From: an uncultured Sphingomonadaceae bacterium
GTDB lineage: Bacteria > Pseudomonadota > Alphaproteobacteria > Sphingomonadales > Sphingomonadaceae
Length of the DNA stretch: 64,000 nt
Direction: 5' to 3'
NCBI GenBank assembly: GCA_947258815.1
Contig: CAMYJW010000010.1
Coordinates: forward strand, 62,001 to 126,000
In this document: positions 44,380 to 53,174 of the stretch, one piece after another
How positions within the stretch are numbered: the first letter of the stretch is position 1
How the letters are laid out: the number at the start of each line of letters is the position of its first letter
Program-made: the position numbers and the translations under genes
Notes under the pieces: generated by a model
Seen by the model: only the letters and a program-made list of their open reading frames with translations
What the model was told of the DNA's origin: nothing
Databases searched by the model: none

Positions 44380-44987
44380 GCGCGATAGAGGATATCATGA
44401 CACTCGCCCCGGTCATCCCGGTGCTGGTGATCGAGAATGTTGCCGATGCAGTGCCGGTTTCAAAGGCGCTGGTCGCTGGCGGCCTGCCCGCGCTTGAAGT
44501 GACCTTGCGCACGCCAGCCGCGCTCGATGTGATCCGCGAAATGAAACAGGTTGAAGGCGCGGTGGTTGGCGCGGGCACAGTGCTGAACCCCGCCGATCTT
44601 GATGCTGCGCTTGCCGCCGGAGCAGAGTTCATCGTCTCACCCGGATTAACCGAACCGCTGGGCAAAGCCGCGATCGCCAGCGGTGTTCCGTTCCTGCCGG
44701 GCACTGCAACCGCAGCGGATGTGATGCGCGGAATGGATCTGGGCCTGTCGCGCTTCAAATTCTTTCCCGCCGAAGCATCGGGCGGGATTGCCGCACTCAA
44801 GGCCATTGCAGCGCCGTTCGGGAAGGCGCGTTTTTGCCCGACCGGCGGGATCAGGCCGGAAACCGCGGCCGACTGGCTTGCGCTTGATGCAGTGCTGTGC
44901 GTGGGCGGAAGCTGGCTGGTGCCAAAGGGCGCGCCCGATATCGCCGCGATAGAGGCAAGCGCGCGCGCCGCCGCCGCATTGGGATGA
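44376..44987 (+). CDS. eda: KDPG aldolase (2-keto-3-deoxy-6-phosphogluconate aldolase)
   Basis: This 203-aa aldolase reads PVLVIENVADAVPVSKALV and LEVTLRTPAALDVI with catalytic Glu and Arg, AGTVLNPADLDAA, and the Schiff-base lysine in LSRFKFFPAEASGG. It splits KDPG to pyruvate and glyceraldehyde 3-phosphate. ATGA overlap with glk. Confidence 0.95.
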   Translation: MSAIEDIMTLAPVIPVLVIENVADAVPVSKALVAGGLPALEVTLRTPAALDVIREMKQVEGAVVGAGTVLNPADLDAALAAGAEFIVSPGLTEPLGKAAIASGVPFLPGTATAADVMRGMDLGLSRFKFFPAEASGGIAALKAIAAPFGKARFCPTGGIRPETAADWLALDAVLCVGGSWLVPKGAPDIAAIEASARAAAALG

Positions 44988-45077
44988 AACGCCATCCGAT
45001 CAGCAGCGGTTAACCTTTGTCCGGCAAGAGTCCCGCGCTGGAACGCGTGATTGCCCGAACTGGCGATTTACCGGCAA

Positions 45078-45827
45078 ATGCGCGATAAGAATGCTGGAAA
45101 CAGGCGAGTCTGGACTATGCGCGGATCAACCATGGGAATGCTGGCGCTGTGCGGGGCGGCACTGGCCCTGCTTGGAGCAGGTGCGCTGCTGGTTGCCTCT
45201 GAACCCGATTCGCACGCGGCTGCCGCATCGGAAACGCCCACAGCACAACCCGGAACGCAAGCGGCTCCACCGGGAAAAACCCCACGAGACACCGCAGGCA
45301 GCAGGCAAATCGCAGACAGTTCCGAAGCCGCACCGCCTGTTCAGACGGCGCCTGAAAAGCCCGATCCGTTCGTCATCAAGCGCATTCTCCCGATAGACGG
45401 CCCGATCAAATATGGCGAATGGCACTGGGACGAAAAAGACGTTCCCGATGGGCCGATTGTCATCACCGTCGATCTTGATGCGCGCGTGCTTTCGATATTC
45501 CGCAACGGCTATGAAATCGGCGCAACCGCCGTGCTGCTGGGCACGCAGGAAAAGCCGACACCGCTTGGCGTGTTTCCGATCACCCAGAAGCGCCGGCACC
45601 ATGTTTCGAACATCTATGGCGCGCCGATGCCCTATATGCAGCGGCTGACAAACGATGGAATCTCGCTTCACGCATCCGAAGTGGAGTGGGGATATGCCAG
45701 CCACGGGTGCATCGGCATGCCCGAACCGTTCGCCGCAAAAGTCTTTTCAAAGACTAAACTGGGCGACCGGGTGTTCATTACACGGGGCAAAATGGTGTCA
45801 AAAGGCGATTCATTGGTCGATTCCTGA
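45078..45827 (+). CDS. L,D-transpeptidase (YkuD domain)
   Basis: This secreted cell-wall enzyme has about 249 aa. A hydrophobic N-terminus (MGMLALCGAALALLGAGALL) is a signal anchor, followed by a Pro/Ala linker. The YkuD domain (about 115-245) ends with the catalytic SHGCIGMP (Cys near residue 212) and ISLHASEVEWGYASHG. It forms 3-3 cross-links or attaches proteins. The start could be ATG 45078 or 45117; neither has a clear ribosome site. It follows eda after about 90 bp and may be separate. Confidence 0.88.
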   Translation: MRDKNAGNRRVWTMRGSTMGMLALCGAALALLGAGALLVASEPDSHAAAASETPTAQPGTQAAPPGKTPRDTAGSRQIADSSEAAPPVQTAPEKPDPFVIKRILPIDGPIKYGEWHWDEKDVPDGPIVITVDLDARVLSIFRNGYEIGATAVLLGTQEKPTPLGVFPITQKRRHHVSNIYGAPMPYMQRLTNDGISLHASEVEWGYASHGCIGMPEPFAAKVFSKTKLGDRVFITRGKMVSKGDSLVDS

Positions 45828-45921
45828 CCGGAATTGAGGCATGATGGCTTTGCCATGAGTGGTAATCCCGCTGGCTGGTCGCTTCGCGGGGTTTGTCCCG
45901 GTTCCTCTGCGGAACCCCGGG

Positions 45922-45964
45922 GAAGCAATCCAGGGTACATTTACGGGCCACCCTGGATTGCTTC
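45922..45964. repeat. 15-bp perfect inverted repeat in a gene-free stretch
   Basis: GAAGCAATCCAGGGT (45922-45936) and ACCCTGGATTGCTTC (45950-45964) form a hairpin with a 13-base loop. The 317-bp gap 45828-46144 between the transpeptidase and tilS holds no gene. The element could be a terminator or a dispersed intergenic repeat; the TGGATTGCTTCGC tail has the look of a repeat found in sphingomonad genomes. Confidence 0.65.
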
Positions 45965-46144
45965 GCCTGACATTTTCCCGACCAATCTGAATCTTGTTAA
46001 ATCCTGCACAGGTCATAATCGGTCAGAAGCCTGTTCACACGATTCTGGCGTGTTTTGCGTTCAGGCGGGCGCAAAGGAAAACGCAACGCTCCTGCGCCGT
46101 GCGGGCGTCCCGCGATATCCGATCCCGATTTATCGGAAACCGTC

Positions 46145-47128
46145 TTATTTCTTTCGTTTCGGTGCGCGCGTAAAATTCCACCCGTCAGGATCGGGGCGGG
46201 CAACAAGATTGCCGATCGAAGCGGGCTGTCGGGCAATCAGCGCATCGTAAACACGCGCCACGGTGCCGCCTCGCGGCTCCTCGCCCTCAAGGTCCGCAAC
46301 GATCCGGGCGATCACGCGCAGCGCCACCGCACGCGGCGCACCCGGCCGATATGTAAGACCAAGCCCACCGCTGTGCACACGCTCTTCCCATTCGCGGCGC
46401 GCGGCCCAGTCAAGCGCGGCATCGGCATCGGCCAGATGAGACGCGCTGCGCGCGATCGCATCAATATCCAGCCATGCGGCATCGGCGATGTGCTTGCGCA
46501 TTCGCGCACGATCGAACCGATCATCGCGGTTGCTGGGGTCATTCGCCACGTCAATGCCCGCCGCCGCAACGATCCGCGCCAGATCTTCGCGCCGCCAGCC
46601 AAGCAACGGGCGCAGCAAGGCAACATCCGTTCCCGGCACCTTGGCGCGAGGACGTGCTCCGGCAAGACCGGCAACCCCGCTTGCCCGGTTCAGCCGCATC
46701 AGCAGCGTCTCTGCCTGATCGTCGGCATGATGCGCGGTGGCAAGCGCGATCAGCCCGCGCTGCATCGCCCAGTTGCCCAATGCAGCGTATCGCGCCGCAC
46801 GCGCGGCGGACTGCACATTGCCGTTATCAACGCTGACCCGAAACGTGGCGTGCCGCACATCCAGGCGCCCACACAGCGCGGAAACTCCGGCGGCTTCCGC
46901 TGCATTCTCAGGCCGCAACCCATGATCGACGGTGGCCGCTTCCACACGGCCCGGCAGCGCAGCCGCGCTCAGCAACAGCATGGCGCAGCTGTCCGGCCCG
47001 CCGGAAACGGCAAGACCAAGGCGCGCGCCGCTGTCTCGACCGAGCGCGGGCCATAGCGCCTGCAACCCGTCGGCGAACCGCTGGATCAGTCCCGCATCGG
47101 GGATCAGCGGATCAGCCGCCGCAGACAA
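46145..47128 (-). CDS. tilS: tRNA(Ile)-lysidine synthetase TilS
   Basis: This ligase converts the wobble cytidine of tRNA-Ile(CAU) to lysidine. The N-type PP-loop LAVSGGPDSCAMLL is clear, followed by TVDHGLRPENAAEA, ATAHHADDQAETLLMRL and RPLLGWRREDL. Length is about 327 aa from the TTG 47128, the only plausible start close after the cpoB stop. ATG 47185 would overlap cpoB by 74 bp. The C-terminal domain is short. It overlaps the cpoB end. Confidence 0.92.
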   Translation of the reverse strand: MSAAADPLIPDAGLIQRFADGLQALWPALGRDSGARLGLAVSGGPDSCAMLLLSAAALPGRVEAATVDHGLRPENAAEAAGVSALCGRLDVRHATFRVSVDNGNVQSAARAARYAALGNWAMQRGLIALATAHHADDQAETLLMRLNRASGVAGLAGARPRAKVPGTDVALLRPLLGWRREDLARIVAAAGIDVANDPSNRDDRFDRARMRKHIADAAWLDIDAIARSASHLADADAALDWAARREWEERVHSGGLGLTYRPGAPRAVALRVIARIVADLEGEEPRGGTVARVYDALIARQPASIGNLVARPDPDGWNFTRAPKRKK

Positions 47129-48164
47129 GTCCGTTGCGCGTGGTATCGTAAAGCCCCTTGAGGCGGCCAGCCGCTTCCGCGGCATAAGTCTCGCTGAATT
47201 CGGCAAGGGCGATGCAGGCACGCTTGGTATCGTTCAACTGCTTCATCGAGGAAGCGAGATAAAGAAGACTGTCCGGCGCGCGCCCGCCCACCTTGCTGGC
47301 CTGGTAGTTCTGGAGAAACCACTTGGCGGCTTCTCTGGGGTTGCCTTCGTCAAGATAAGCCCGGCCAAGCAGGTTGCGCCCCCAGCTGGCGCGCCAGTGG
47401 CTGGGATACTTGTCGATAAAGATCTTCAGCTGTTGCTGGGCTTCGGGATAGAACTTCGCCTGCCAAAGGCGAAAACCATAGCTGTATTCATCATCTGCCG
47501 GGTCATCGGTCTGCGGTTTGACGATTGCGCTGACCGCCTTGACCCGGTCGGAAGGCGGCGCACTGGCGGTCGCGGCGGGTTTGGTGGCCGATGCGCCGCC
47601 CGTCATCGCATCGAGATTGGACTGCGGCGCCGGAGCAGCGGCGGGCGCAGCAGCAGGCGATGAAGCGGCAGGTGCTTGCGAGGCCGTGGTAGCGGCAGTC
47701 GCTGCTGCGGTCGTCGCAGCGGCAGCGGCAGACGCGCTGCCTGTTGCTGAAGACGCTGAAGGCACGGTTTCCGGCGCGGTTATTCCAGCCTTTGCTTCAA
47801 GTTGCGCGATCCGGTTGGTGTTGCGCTCAACATCGCCGGTCAGCCGCGCGATCTGGGCTTCAAGCGCGTCCATCCTCGTCAGAATGTCCGAAATCGCGGA
47901 CGTTGCAGGTGCCGGGCCAGTGCTGCCCGCACCTTGCTGACCGGAAATTTCCGGCTTGAAGAACCTGTTGTCTCCGCCGGGAAACACCTTGCGCTGCAAC
48001 GCGCGCACTTCGGCTTCCATTTTGCGGATCCGCGCTTCGGTTTGCGTATCCTGCGCAAACACCGGCGCGACCGGACCGATAAGCACTGCCGCCATGATCG
48101 CCAGCCCAGTCGCCCTCGTCAGACCCGTCCTGAATCCGCGCGATTGTCCGATCACATTCTTCAT
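47112..48164 (-). CDS. cpoB: Cell-division coordinator CpoB / YbgF-like TPR protein
   Basis: This 350-aa periplasmic protein has a signal sequence (LAIMAAVLIGPVAPVFAQ), a coiled coil (TQTEARIRKMEAEVRALQRK), a second coil near 95-125, a low-complexity Ala/Thr/Pro linker (about 135-195), and a C-terminal TPR region (SYGFRLWQAKFYPEAQQQ onward). CpoB tunes septal wall synthesis with Tol-Pal. The tol-pal genes are not adjacent here. The stop overlaps the start region of tilS. Confidence 0.88.
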   Translation of the reverse strand: MKNVIGQSRGFRTGLTRATGLAIMAAVLIGPVAPVFAQDTQTEARIRKMEAEVRALQRKVFPGGDNRFFKPEISGQQGAGSTGPAPATSAISDILTRMDALEAQIARLTGDVERNTNRIAQLEAKAGITAPETVPSASSATGSASAAAAATTAAATAATTASQAPAASSPAAAPAAAPAPQSNLDAMTGGASATKPAATASAPPSDRVKAVSAIVKPQTDDPADDEYSYGFRLWQAKFYPEAQQQLKIFIDKYPSHWRASWGRNLLGRAYLDEGNPREAAKWFLQNYQASKVGGRAPDSLLYLASSMKQLNDTKRACIALAEFSETYAAEAAGRLKGLYDTTRNGLVCGG

Positions 48165-48362
48165 CGTCCAAAACCCCTAACAATCCGGTCTGCATCGGCT
48201 TTGCCGCAAACCGACAGAACGCCCGATGAACCGGACCGGAAATGAATTGGGACAATTGCCGAACGACACGCGCGATGTCGAGGGCGACATCGTCGAAATC
48301 CGTGGAACCCTTCTCAGCACGGCAAACCGTCCGCAGCGCCCCAGACCCTGTTCTACGCGGTA

Positions 48363-49196
48363 TTACTGAGGCGGTTCAGCGCTTGTTGCGGGTGGTTCGC
48401 TTTCCGGCTTGCCCCGCGCCAGCAACGCAGCAGCGCTGACGGGCACATCCTTGACCTTCACCGGCTCGGAACCCAGCGGCGGCACGTCGCGCCCGCTGAT
48501 CGTTATGCTCAGTGCATCAGGACGGCCAGTCCAGACGAGCGGCCCTTTCGCATCGGCCGGAACGACATAGCGCTCCCCCTTTGCCATCTGTTTCTGGAAC
48601 AGCTGCTCGCCCGCTTCATCGTAAAACTTGACCCAGACATCAGCTTCAAGCGCGGTGAACACCACCGGCCCGCTTGCATCGGCTGGTGCCTGCGCCGTTT
48701 TCTGTTCCGTTTCAACCGCCGCAACCGGCTCCACCTGTTCTTCGCTGATCAGATCGGGCAGCGCGCCAGCGGGCGAAAGGAACGTTTTCCAGACAAGATA
48801 AAGCGCGGCCAAAACCACCAGTGCGCCCAACACCCCAAACCAGGCCAGCCGGGCGGGCGGCACCCTTGCGGGATCACCCGGTTCGAACGTTTCGGACTGG
48901 ATGCCGGGCCAAAGCTCTTCTTCCTCGCCGGCAAGTTGCTGGCGCACGGATTCGGCAATATCGGCATCGTCCAGCCCGACTGACCGCGCAAAAGTGCGGG
49001 CAAAACCAACCGCATAAGTCCGGCCCGCAAGATCGGAGAATCGGTCTTCCTCAATCGCAGTCAGATGCCGCGTAGCAATCTTGGTACGCGCCGAGACATC
49101 ATCAAGGCTTAACCCCGCAGCAACGCGCACACGGTTAAGCCGCCTGCCCACGGTTTCGAGCGGAAGTTCGTTTTCCTGAAATTCTTCCTGAGCCAT
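48363..49196 (-). CDS. RodZ-like HTH/TM protein (DUF4115)
   Basis: This 277-aa cell-shape-type protein has an N-terminal helix-turn-helix (GRRLNRVRVAAGLSLDDVSA, 18-37, then TKIATRHLTAIEED), one membrane helix (LAWFGVLGALVVLAALYLVW, about 118-137) and a periplasmic DUF4115 domain (VVFTALEADVWVKFYD onward). RodZ links MreB to the wall machinery. ATG 49196 follows GGGAGCGGG. Upstream is ptsP. It lacks the usual ispG neighbour. Confidence 0.85.
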   Translation of the reverse strand: MAQEEFQENELPLETVGRRLNRVRVAAGLSLDDVSARTKIATRHLTAIEEDRFSDLAGRTYAVGFARTFARSVGLDDADIAESVRQQLAGEEEELWPGIQSETFEPGDPARVPPARLAWFGVLGALVVLAALYLVWKTFLSPAGALPDLISEEQVEPVAAVETEQKTAQAPADASGPVVFTALEADVWVKFYDEAGEQLFQKQMAKGERYVVPADAKGPLVWTGRPDALSITISGRDVPPLGSEPVKVKDVPVSAAALLARGKPESEPPATSAEPPQ

Positions 49197-49361
49197 CCCG
49201 CTCCCAACCCGAAATGGAGTGTTGCGCCAGCGGCATCCCAACGCGTCCAGCCGATCAAAGTCAATGATACAATTACATTTTGCATAATGAACTGCGGCTG
49301 ACCGCACCCAGGAACCGCCAGATCGCGAAACTGCCATGCCGCCAGGCATGGCGAAACCGCT

Positions 49362-51641
49362 TCAATCGCTGATGATATTCCTCTCGCGGGCCCAGTCCGC
49401 CATAACAGATCGCAAGTCCGCGGGCGGATTGGCAAGCCAGCCCGATACCACGGCCTCTATTTCCGCAACATTTGTTCTGGTCACCATTTCCTTGATCCGC
49501 CCGACTGCCGCGGGCGTGATCGAAAGGCGCTTGATCCCCAGCCCCAGCAACGCCAGCGCTTCCAGCCGCCGACCGCCCATTTCACCACACACGGCAACGT
49601 CCACATCGTATGGCGAAACGGTATCGACCACGCGCTTGAGGAAGCGCAGAATAGAGGGGCTGAGCCAGTCATAGCGTTCCGCCAGCTTCGGATTTGAGCG
49701 ATCCGCGGCAAACAGAAACTGCGTCAGATCGTTGGTGCCGATCGAAAGGAAAGAAATTTTCGGCGCGATGATATCCAGCTGTTCCGCCAGCGAAGGCACT
49801 TCAAGCATTACGCCATAGCGAATGGCTTCCGGCATCGCCTTTTTGCGCTTTTTGAGAAACGCAAGCTGTGTGTCGAACACATCTTTTGCCGCATCGAATT
49901 CCCACGGTTCGCTGATCAGCGGGAACATGACGTTCAGTTCCCGTCCCGCCGCCGCTTCGAGCAAGGCGCGCGCCTGAACCTTGAGCAGGCCTTCGCGCTC
50001 AAGCGCCAGCCGCAAGGCGCGCCAGCCCATCGCCGGGTTTTCCTCAACCATACCGTCGTCGTCGTGCCGCAGATATGGCAACGTCTTGTCGCCACCAATA
50101 TCGACCGTGCGAAACTTGACCGGACGGCTTCCCGCAGCATCGAGCACTTCACGATACAGCCGCGTCTGGCGTTCGCGCGATGGCAGGGTTGCGGAAACGA
50201 GAAACTGGAACTCAGTTCGGAACAGGCCGATCCCGTCCGCGCCCGTCAGGCTGAGGTTGGCCATATCATCGCGCAAGCCGGCGTTTATCATCAGCGAGAT
50301 GCGCTGTCCGTCCATGCTGACAGGCTCAACATCGCGCATCTTGGCATAGGCGGCCTGGCGTTCCTTGTTCTTGGCAAACCGCGCTTCGAACGCCTCGATC
50401 ATTGCAGGCGATGCCCGCACCGTCGCCGTTGCCTGATCGGAATCGAGCAACAGCGCATCCCCCTCGCGCACAACGGTGCGCAGGCTCCGGACCCGGCCCA
50501 GAACGGGGATACCCATCGCCCGAGCGACAATCACGACATGCGACGTGAGCGAGCCTTCTTCCAGGATCACACCCTTGAGACGCCGCCGATCATATTCGAG
50601 CAGTTCCGCAGGACCAAGGTTGCGCGCGATCAGTATCGCATCGCTGCGCAGCCCCATCTTGGCAGCCGTGCCGATCTGGCCCGAAACAATCCGCAGCAAC
50701 CGGTTTGCCAGATCCTCAAGATCGTGCATCCGATCGGCCAGCAGCGGATCGTCAATCTGGCGCATGCGCATGCGTGTGCGCTGCTGGACCCGCTCAATTG
50801 CCGCTTCCGCCGTAAGGCCGGAATCGATCGCTTCGTTGATGCGCCGTGTCCAGCCTTCATCATACGCGAACATCTTGTAGGTGGTGAGCACTTCCTCATG
50901 TTCACCGCCAACGCCAAATTCGGCCTGACTGGATATGTGGTCAATCTGTTCACGCATCTTGTCGAACGCCATGTAGACGCGCTGGCGTTCGGCTTCCGTA
51001 TCTTCGGCAACGACATGTTCGATGGTGATACGCGGCTGATGGAACACCGCCACGCCGCTGGCCAGTCCTTTCACCAGAGTCAGCCCGCGCAGTTGTTCCG
51101 GCCCGGTCTGTTCTTCACGCAAGGAGCGCGCTTCCTCTTCGTCCACCAGTTCGGCATTGGTGATCACTTCGGACAGCACCATCGCCACCGTCTGCAGCGC
51201 TTCGATCTCCACATCCTCGTAGCGCCGGGGATCGGCATGCTGAACGCTGACAACGCCGACCGCGCGTTCACGCCGCACGATGGGCACGCCCGCGAATGAG
51301 TGAAACTTTTCCTCTCCCGTTTCCGGGCGATAGGAAAAGTCAGGATGCGCCGCAGCCTCTGCAAGGTTCAACATTTCCGTCTGATCGGCAATGACGCCGA
51401 CAAGACCCTCGCCGATGGCCAGACGGGTGACGTGGACAGCTTCCTGTTTCAAGCCGCGCGTGGCGAAAAGTTCCAGCATGCCTTCACGCAGCAGGTAAAT
51501 CGAACAGACTTCGCTGTTAAGGCTTTCGCCGATCGCATTGACAACGTTGTTAAGCTTCGCCTGCGCATTGCTGCGCGACGCCATCACATCGTGCAGGCGA
51601 GTCAGAATATTACGGGACGCTTCGACGGCGGTGCTGTTCAT
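49362..51641 (-). CDS. ptsP: PTS-Ntr enzyme I, PtsP
   Basis: This 759-aa phosphoenolpyruvate-protein phosphotransferase has an N-terminal GAF domain (about 1-165; NAIGESLNSEVCSIYLLREG). The EI core follows with the active-site His368 in GSLTSHVVIVARAMG. The PEP-binding barrel contains LFRTEFQFL, MFPLISEPWE, FLSIGTNDLTQFLFAADRSN and VAVCGEMGG. It starts the nitrogen-related phosphorelay (to NPr and EIIA-Ntr). The ATG at 51641 is the family start. A long gap lies downstream of the divergent genes. Confidence 0.95.
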   Translation of the reverse strand: MNSTAVEASRNILTRLHDVMASRSNAQAKLNNVVNAIGESLNSEVCSIYLLREGMLELFATRGLKQEAVHVTRLAIGEGLVGVIADQTEMLNLAEAAAHPDFSYRPETGEEKFHSFAGVPIVRRERAVGVVSVQHADPRRYEDVEIEALQTVAMVLSEVITNAELVDEEEARSLREEQTGPEQLRGLTLVKGLASGVAVFHQPRITIEHVVAEDTEAERQRVYMAFDKMREQIDHISSQAEFGVGGEHEEVLTTYKMFAYDEGWTRRINEAIDSGLTAEAAIERVQQRTRMRMRQIDDPLLADRMHDLEDLANRLLRIVSGQIGTAAKMGLRSDAILIARNLGPAELLEYDRRRLKGVILEEGSLTSHVVIVARAMGIPVLGRVRSLRTVVREGDALLLDSDQATATVRASPAMIEAFEARFAKNKERQAAYAKMRDVEPVSMDGQRISLMINAGLRDDMANLSLTGADGIGLFRTEFQFLVSATLPSRERQTRLYREVLDAAGSRPVKFRTVDIGGDKTLPYLRHDDDGMVEENPAMGWRALRLALEREGLLKVQARALLEAAAGRELNVMFPLISEPWEFDAAKDVFDTQLAFLKKRKKAMPEAIRYGVMLEVPSLAEQLDIIAPKISFLSIGTNDLTQFLFAADRSNPKLAERYDWLSPSILRFLKRVVDTVSPYDVDVAVCGEMGGRRLEALALLGLGIKRLSITPAAVGRIKEMVTRTNVAEIEAVVSGWLANPPADLRSVMADWARERNIISD

Positions 51642-51736
51642 CAGGTGTTTCTAGCCCAAACACACAGCTTTGGGAACGCGCGGTGTGACCTGAGTGGTGA
51701 GAGGCAAGACTGGACAGGTTTTCATGTCTGAACGGG

Positions 51737-51799
51737 TTTTGTCTGGCCTCTGGCGTAATTTTTTGTCTGGCCTCAGACGCCGGCGGGTTTTTTGTCTGG
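51737..51799. repeat. Three copies of TTTTGTCTGG in a gene-free gap
   Basis: TTTTGTCTGG occurs at 51737-51746, 51761-51770 and 51790-51799; the first two continue as CCTC. The 380-bp gap between ptsP and the DUF465 gene has no convincing gene. The copies are 24 and 29 bp apart, so they look like diverged repeats rather than phased operator sites. Confidence 0.5.
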
Positions 51800-51963
51800 T
51801 GCGCGACGGGCATCCGCCCCTCGCTTATCCTCGCGCCTTCGGCGCTGTGGGCGGCCAGTCGGCCTTGCGGTCCGCCGATTGCGGACCGGGCTGGCGCCAA
51901 TAACATGGCTTGGAATGAATCGAGCTGCGACCAGCAAACTCGCAAGCGCGAGCGCGCGCCGCG

Positions 51964-51998
51964 CCTTAGCGCGAAAGCCTAAGGGGCCGTAAGGCCCC
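51964..51998 (-). repeat. Two adjacent stem-loops near the DUF465 gene end
   Basis: CCTTAG/CTAAGG (51964-51969 and 51979-51984) and GGGGCC/GGCCCC (51983-51988 and 51993-51998) form back-to-back hairpins about 25-60 bp past the stop at 52022. They may act as a transcript 3' end without a T run. Confidence 0.45.
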
Positions 51999-52021
51999 GC
52001 CGGCGCCTGAGGCCAAGCAAA

Positions 52022-52177
52022 TTAATGCCGTGAAATTTCTTCCTTGATGCGCAACTTTCGTTTCTTGAGATCCTGGATCACCGCATCATCAGGCATAGGT
52101 CGTCGCATTTCTTCCAGCAGCTTGCGTTCAATTCCGGCGTGCTTGAGTTCGAGTGCGCTGACATGCGAAGTGTCCAT
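52022..52177 (-). CDS. DUF465 (YdcH) family small protein
   Basis: This 51-aa protein starts MDTSHVSALELKHAGIERKL, with a basic helical end LKKRKLRIKEEISRH. GGAGGA lies five bases before ATG 52177. DUF465 proteins are helical hairpins of unknown role. A second member lies divergently at 52371, 193 bp away. Confidence 0.82.
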   Translation of the reverse strand: MDTSHVSALELKHAGIERKLLEEMRRPMPDDAVIQDLKKRKLRIKEEISRH

Positions 52178-52370
52178 TAAAGTCCTCCATGTTGCGGGCC
52201 GACCAATGGCTGCCGACTCGGCAATCATTCTGGTCCGGCACGATTGCTATGAAACCACAATCGCCCTATCTTGCGAAGGGGAAAATGGGCTTCATATCCA
52301 CAGACCGAAATCTGCCTGCGCCAAACCGCTGGAGAGGCACGATCCATACTTTGCAGCAGGGAAACCCGGC

Positions 52371-52568
52371 TTGACCGAAGACGAAATGCGCAAGCGCCTT
52401 GAAGCGCTCAGGATCGAGCATCGCGATCTTGACGCGGCCATCGACGCGCTCAACGCCGCCGGATCTCAGGACCAGCTTCAGATTGCCCGTCTGAAAAAGC
52501 GCAAGCTGAAACTGAAAGACCAGATCTCACTGATCGAGGATTCGCTGATCCCGGATATCATCGCCTGA
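52371..52568 (+). CDS. DUF465 (YdcH) family small protein, second copy
   Basis: This protein of about 65 aa reads MRKRLEALRIEHRDLDAAID, then LKKRKLKLKDQISLIED. The LKKRKL core is the same as in the divergent copy at 52022-52177. The start is TTG 52371 (AGGGA upstream) or ATG 52386. The role is unknown. It precedes rcdA by 141 bp. Confidence 0.78.
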   Translation: MTEDEMRKRLEALRIEHRDLDAAIDALNAAGSQDQLQIARLKKRKLKLKDQISLIEDSLIPDIIA

Positions 52569-52709
52569 GCAATGCCGGTTTTCCGGGCTCTGCATTCACG
52601 CACCGCCGATGTTTTCAACCGTGCCGCTTTCGGACAGGTGAAAATTACCGGCGCGGACGGCGGTTCGGGCGGTTGCGACAAACGCGCGTATACGAAATAG
52701 CCATCGGTC

Positions 52710-53174
52710 ATGTCTGAACCGGCGAGTATAAATGCCCGGATAATCGAGGGGCTCTATTGCGAGGCGCTTGTTCTGTCTGACGAAGTGCGCGATTCGTTTG
52801 CCCTCAACGGCCGGATCGACGAGATCGGACAGGCAGAAGACCTCGCGCGCGTCGCGCTGTCTTGCGAAGGGCTGCGCACGACGACCCGGATGATGCACGC
52901 CATCGCATGGCTGCTCAATCATCGCGCCTTTTTCCTGGGCGAACTCTCGGAGTTTCAGCTGCGCCGCCACGGCAGGCTTTCGCCAGACCTTCAAGGCAGC
53001 GATCGCGCGAATGTGGACTTGCTGCCCGATCAATTGCGTCGACTGGCGGCGGAGACCGAGCGGTTTTACGCCCGGTTGCTGCGGCTTGATCGCGAATGGC
53101 GGCGCACGCATCTCAATTCGCCAAACGCGATTGCACGCCTGCGCGAACGCTTGGCAAATCAGGCCCGCGGCTGA
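52710..53174 (+). CDS. rcdA: RcdA-like regulator of CtrA degradation (DUF1465)
   Basis: This helical protein of 154 aa reads IIEGLYCEALVLSDEVRDSF, SCEGLRTTTRMMHAIAWLLN and RRLAAETERFYARLLRLDREW, matching the DUF1465/RcdA family. In Caulobacter it is a ClpXP adaptor that helps destroy CtrA at the swarmer-to-stalked transition. Its stop overlaps the glpK stop by 16 bp, convergently. CpdR, PopA and CtrA genes are not in the window. Confidence 0.85.
   Translation: MSEPASINARIIEGLYCEALVLSDEVRDSFALNGRIDEIGQAEDLARVALSCEGLRTTTRMMHAIAWLLNHRAFFLGELSEFQLRRHGRLSPDLQGSDRANVDLLPDQLRRLAAETERFYARLLRLDREWRRTHLNSPNAIARLRERLANQARG

Noticed and set aside
45051..45077. TTG 45051 as start of the L,D-transpeptidase
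   Set aside because: No ribosome site precedes it, and later ATG codons place the signal anchor nearer the N-terminus.
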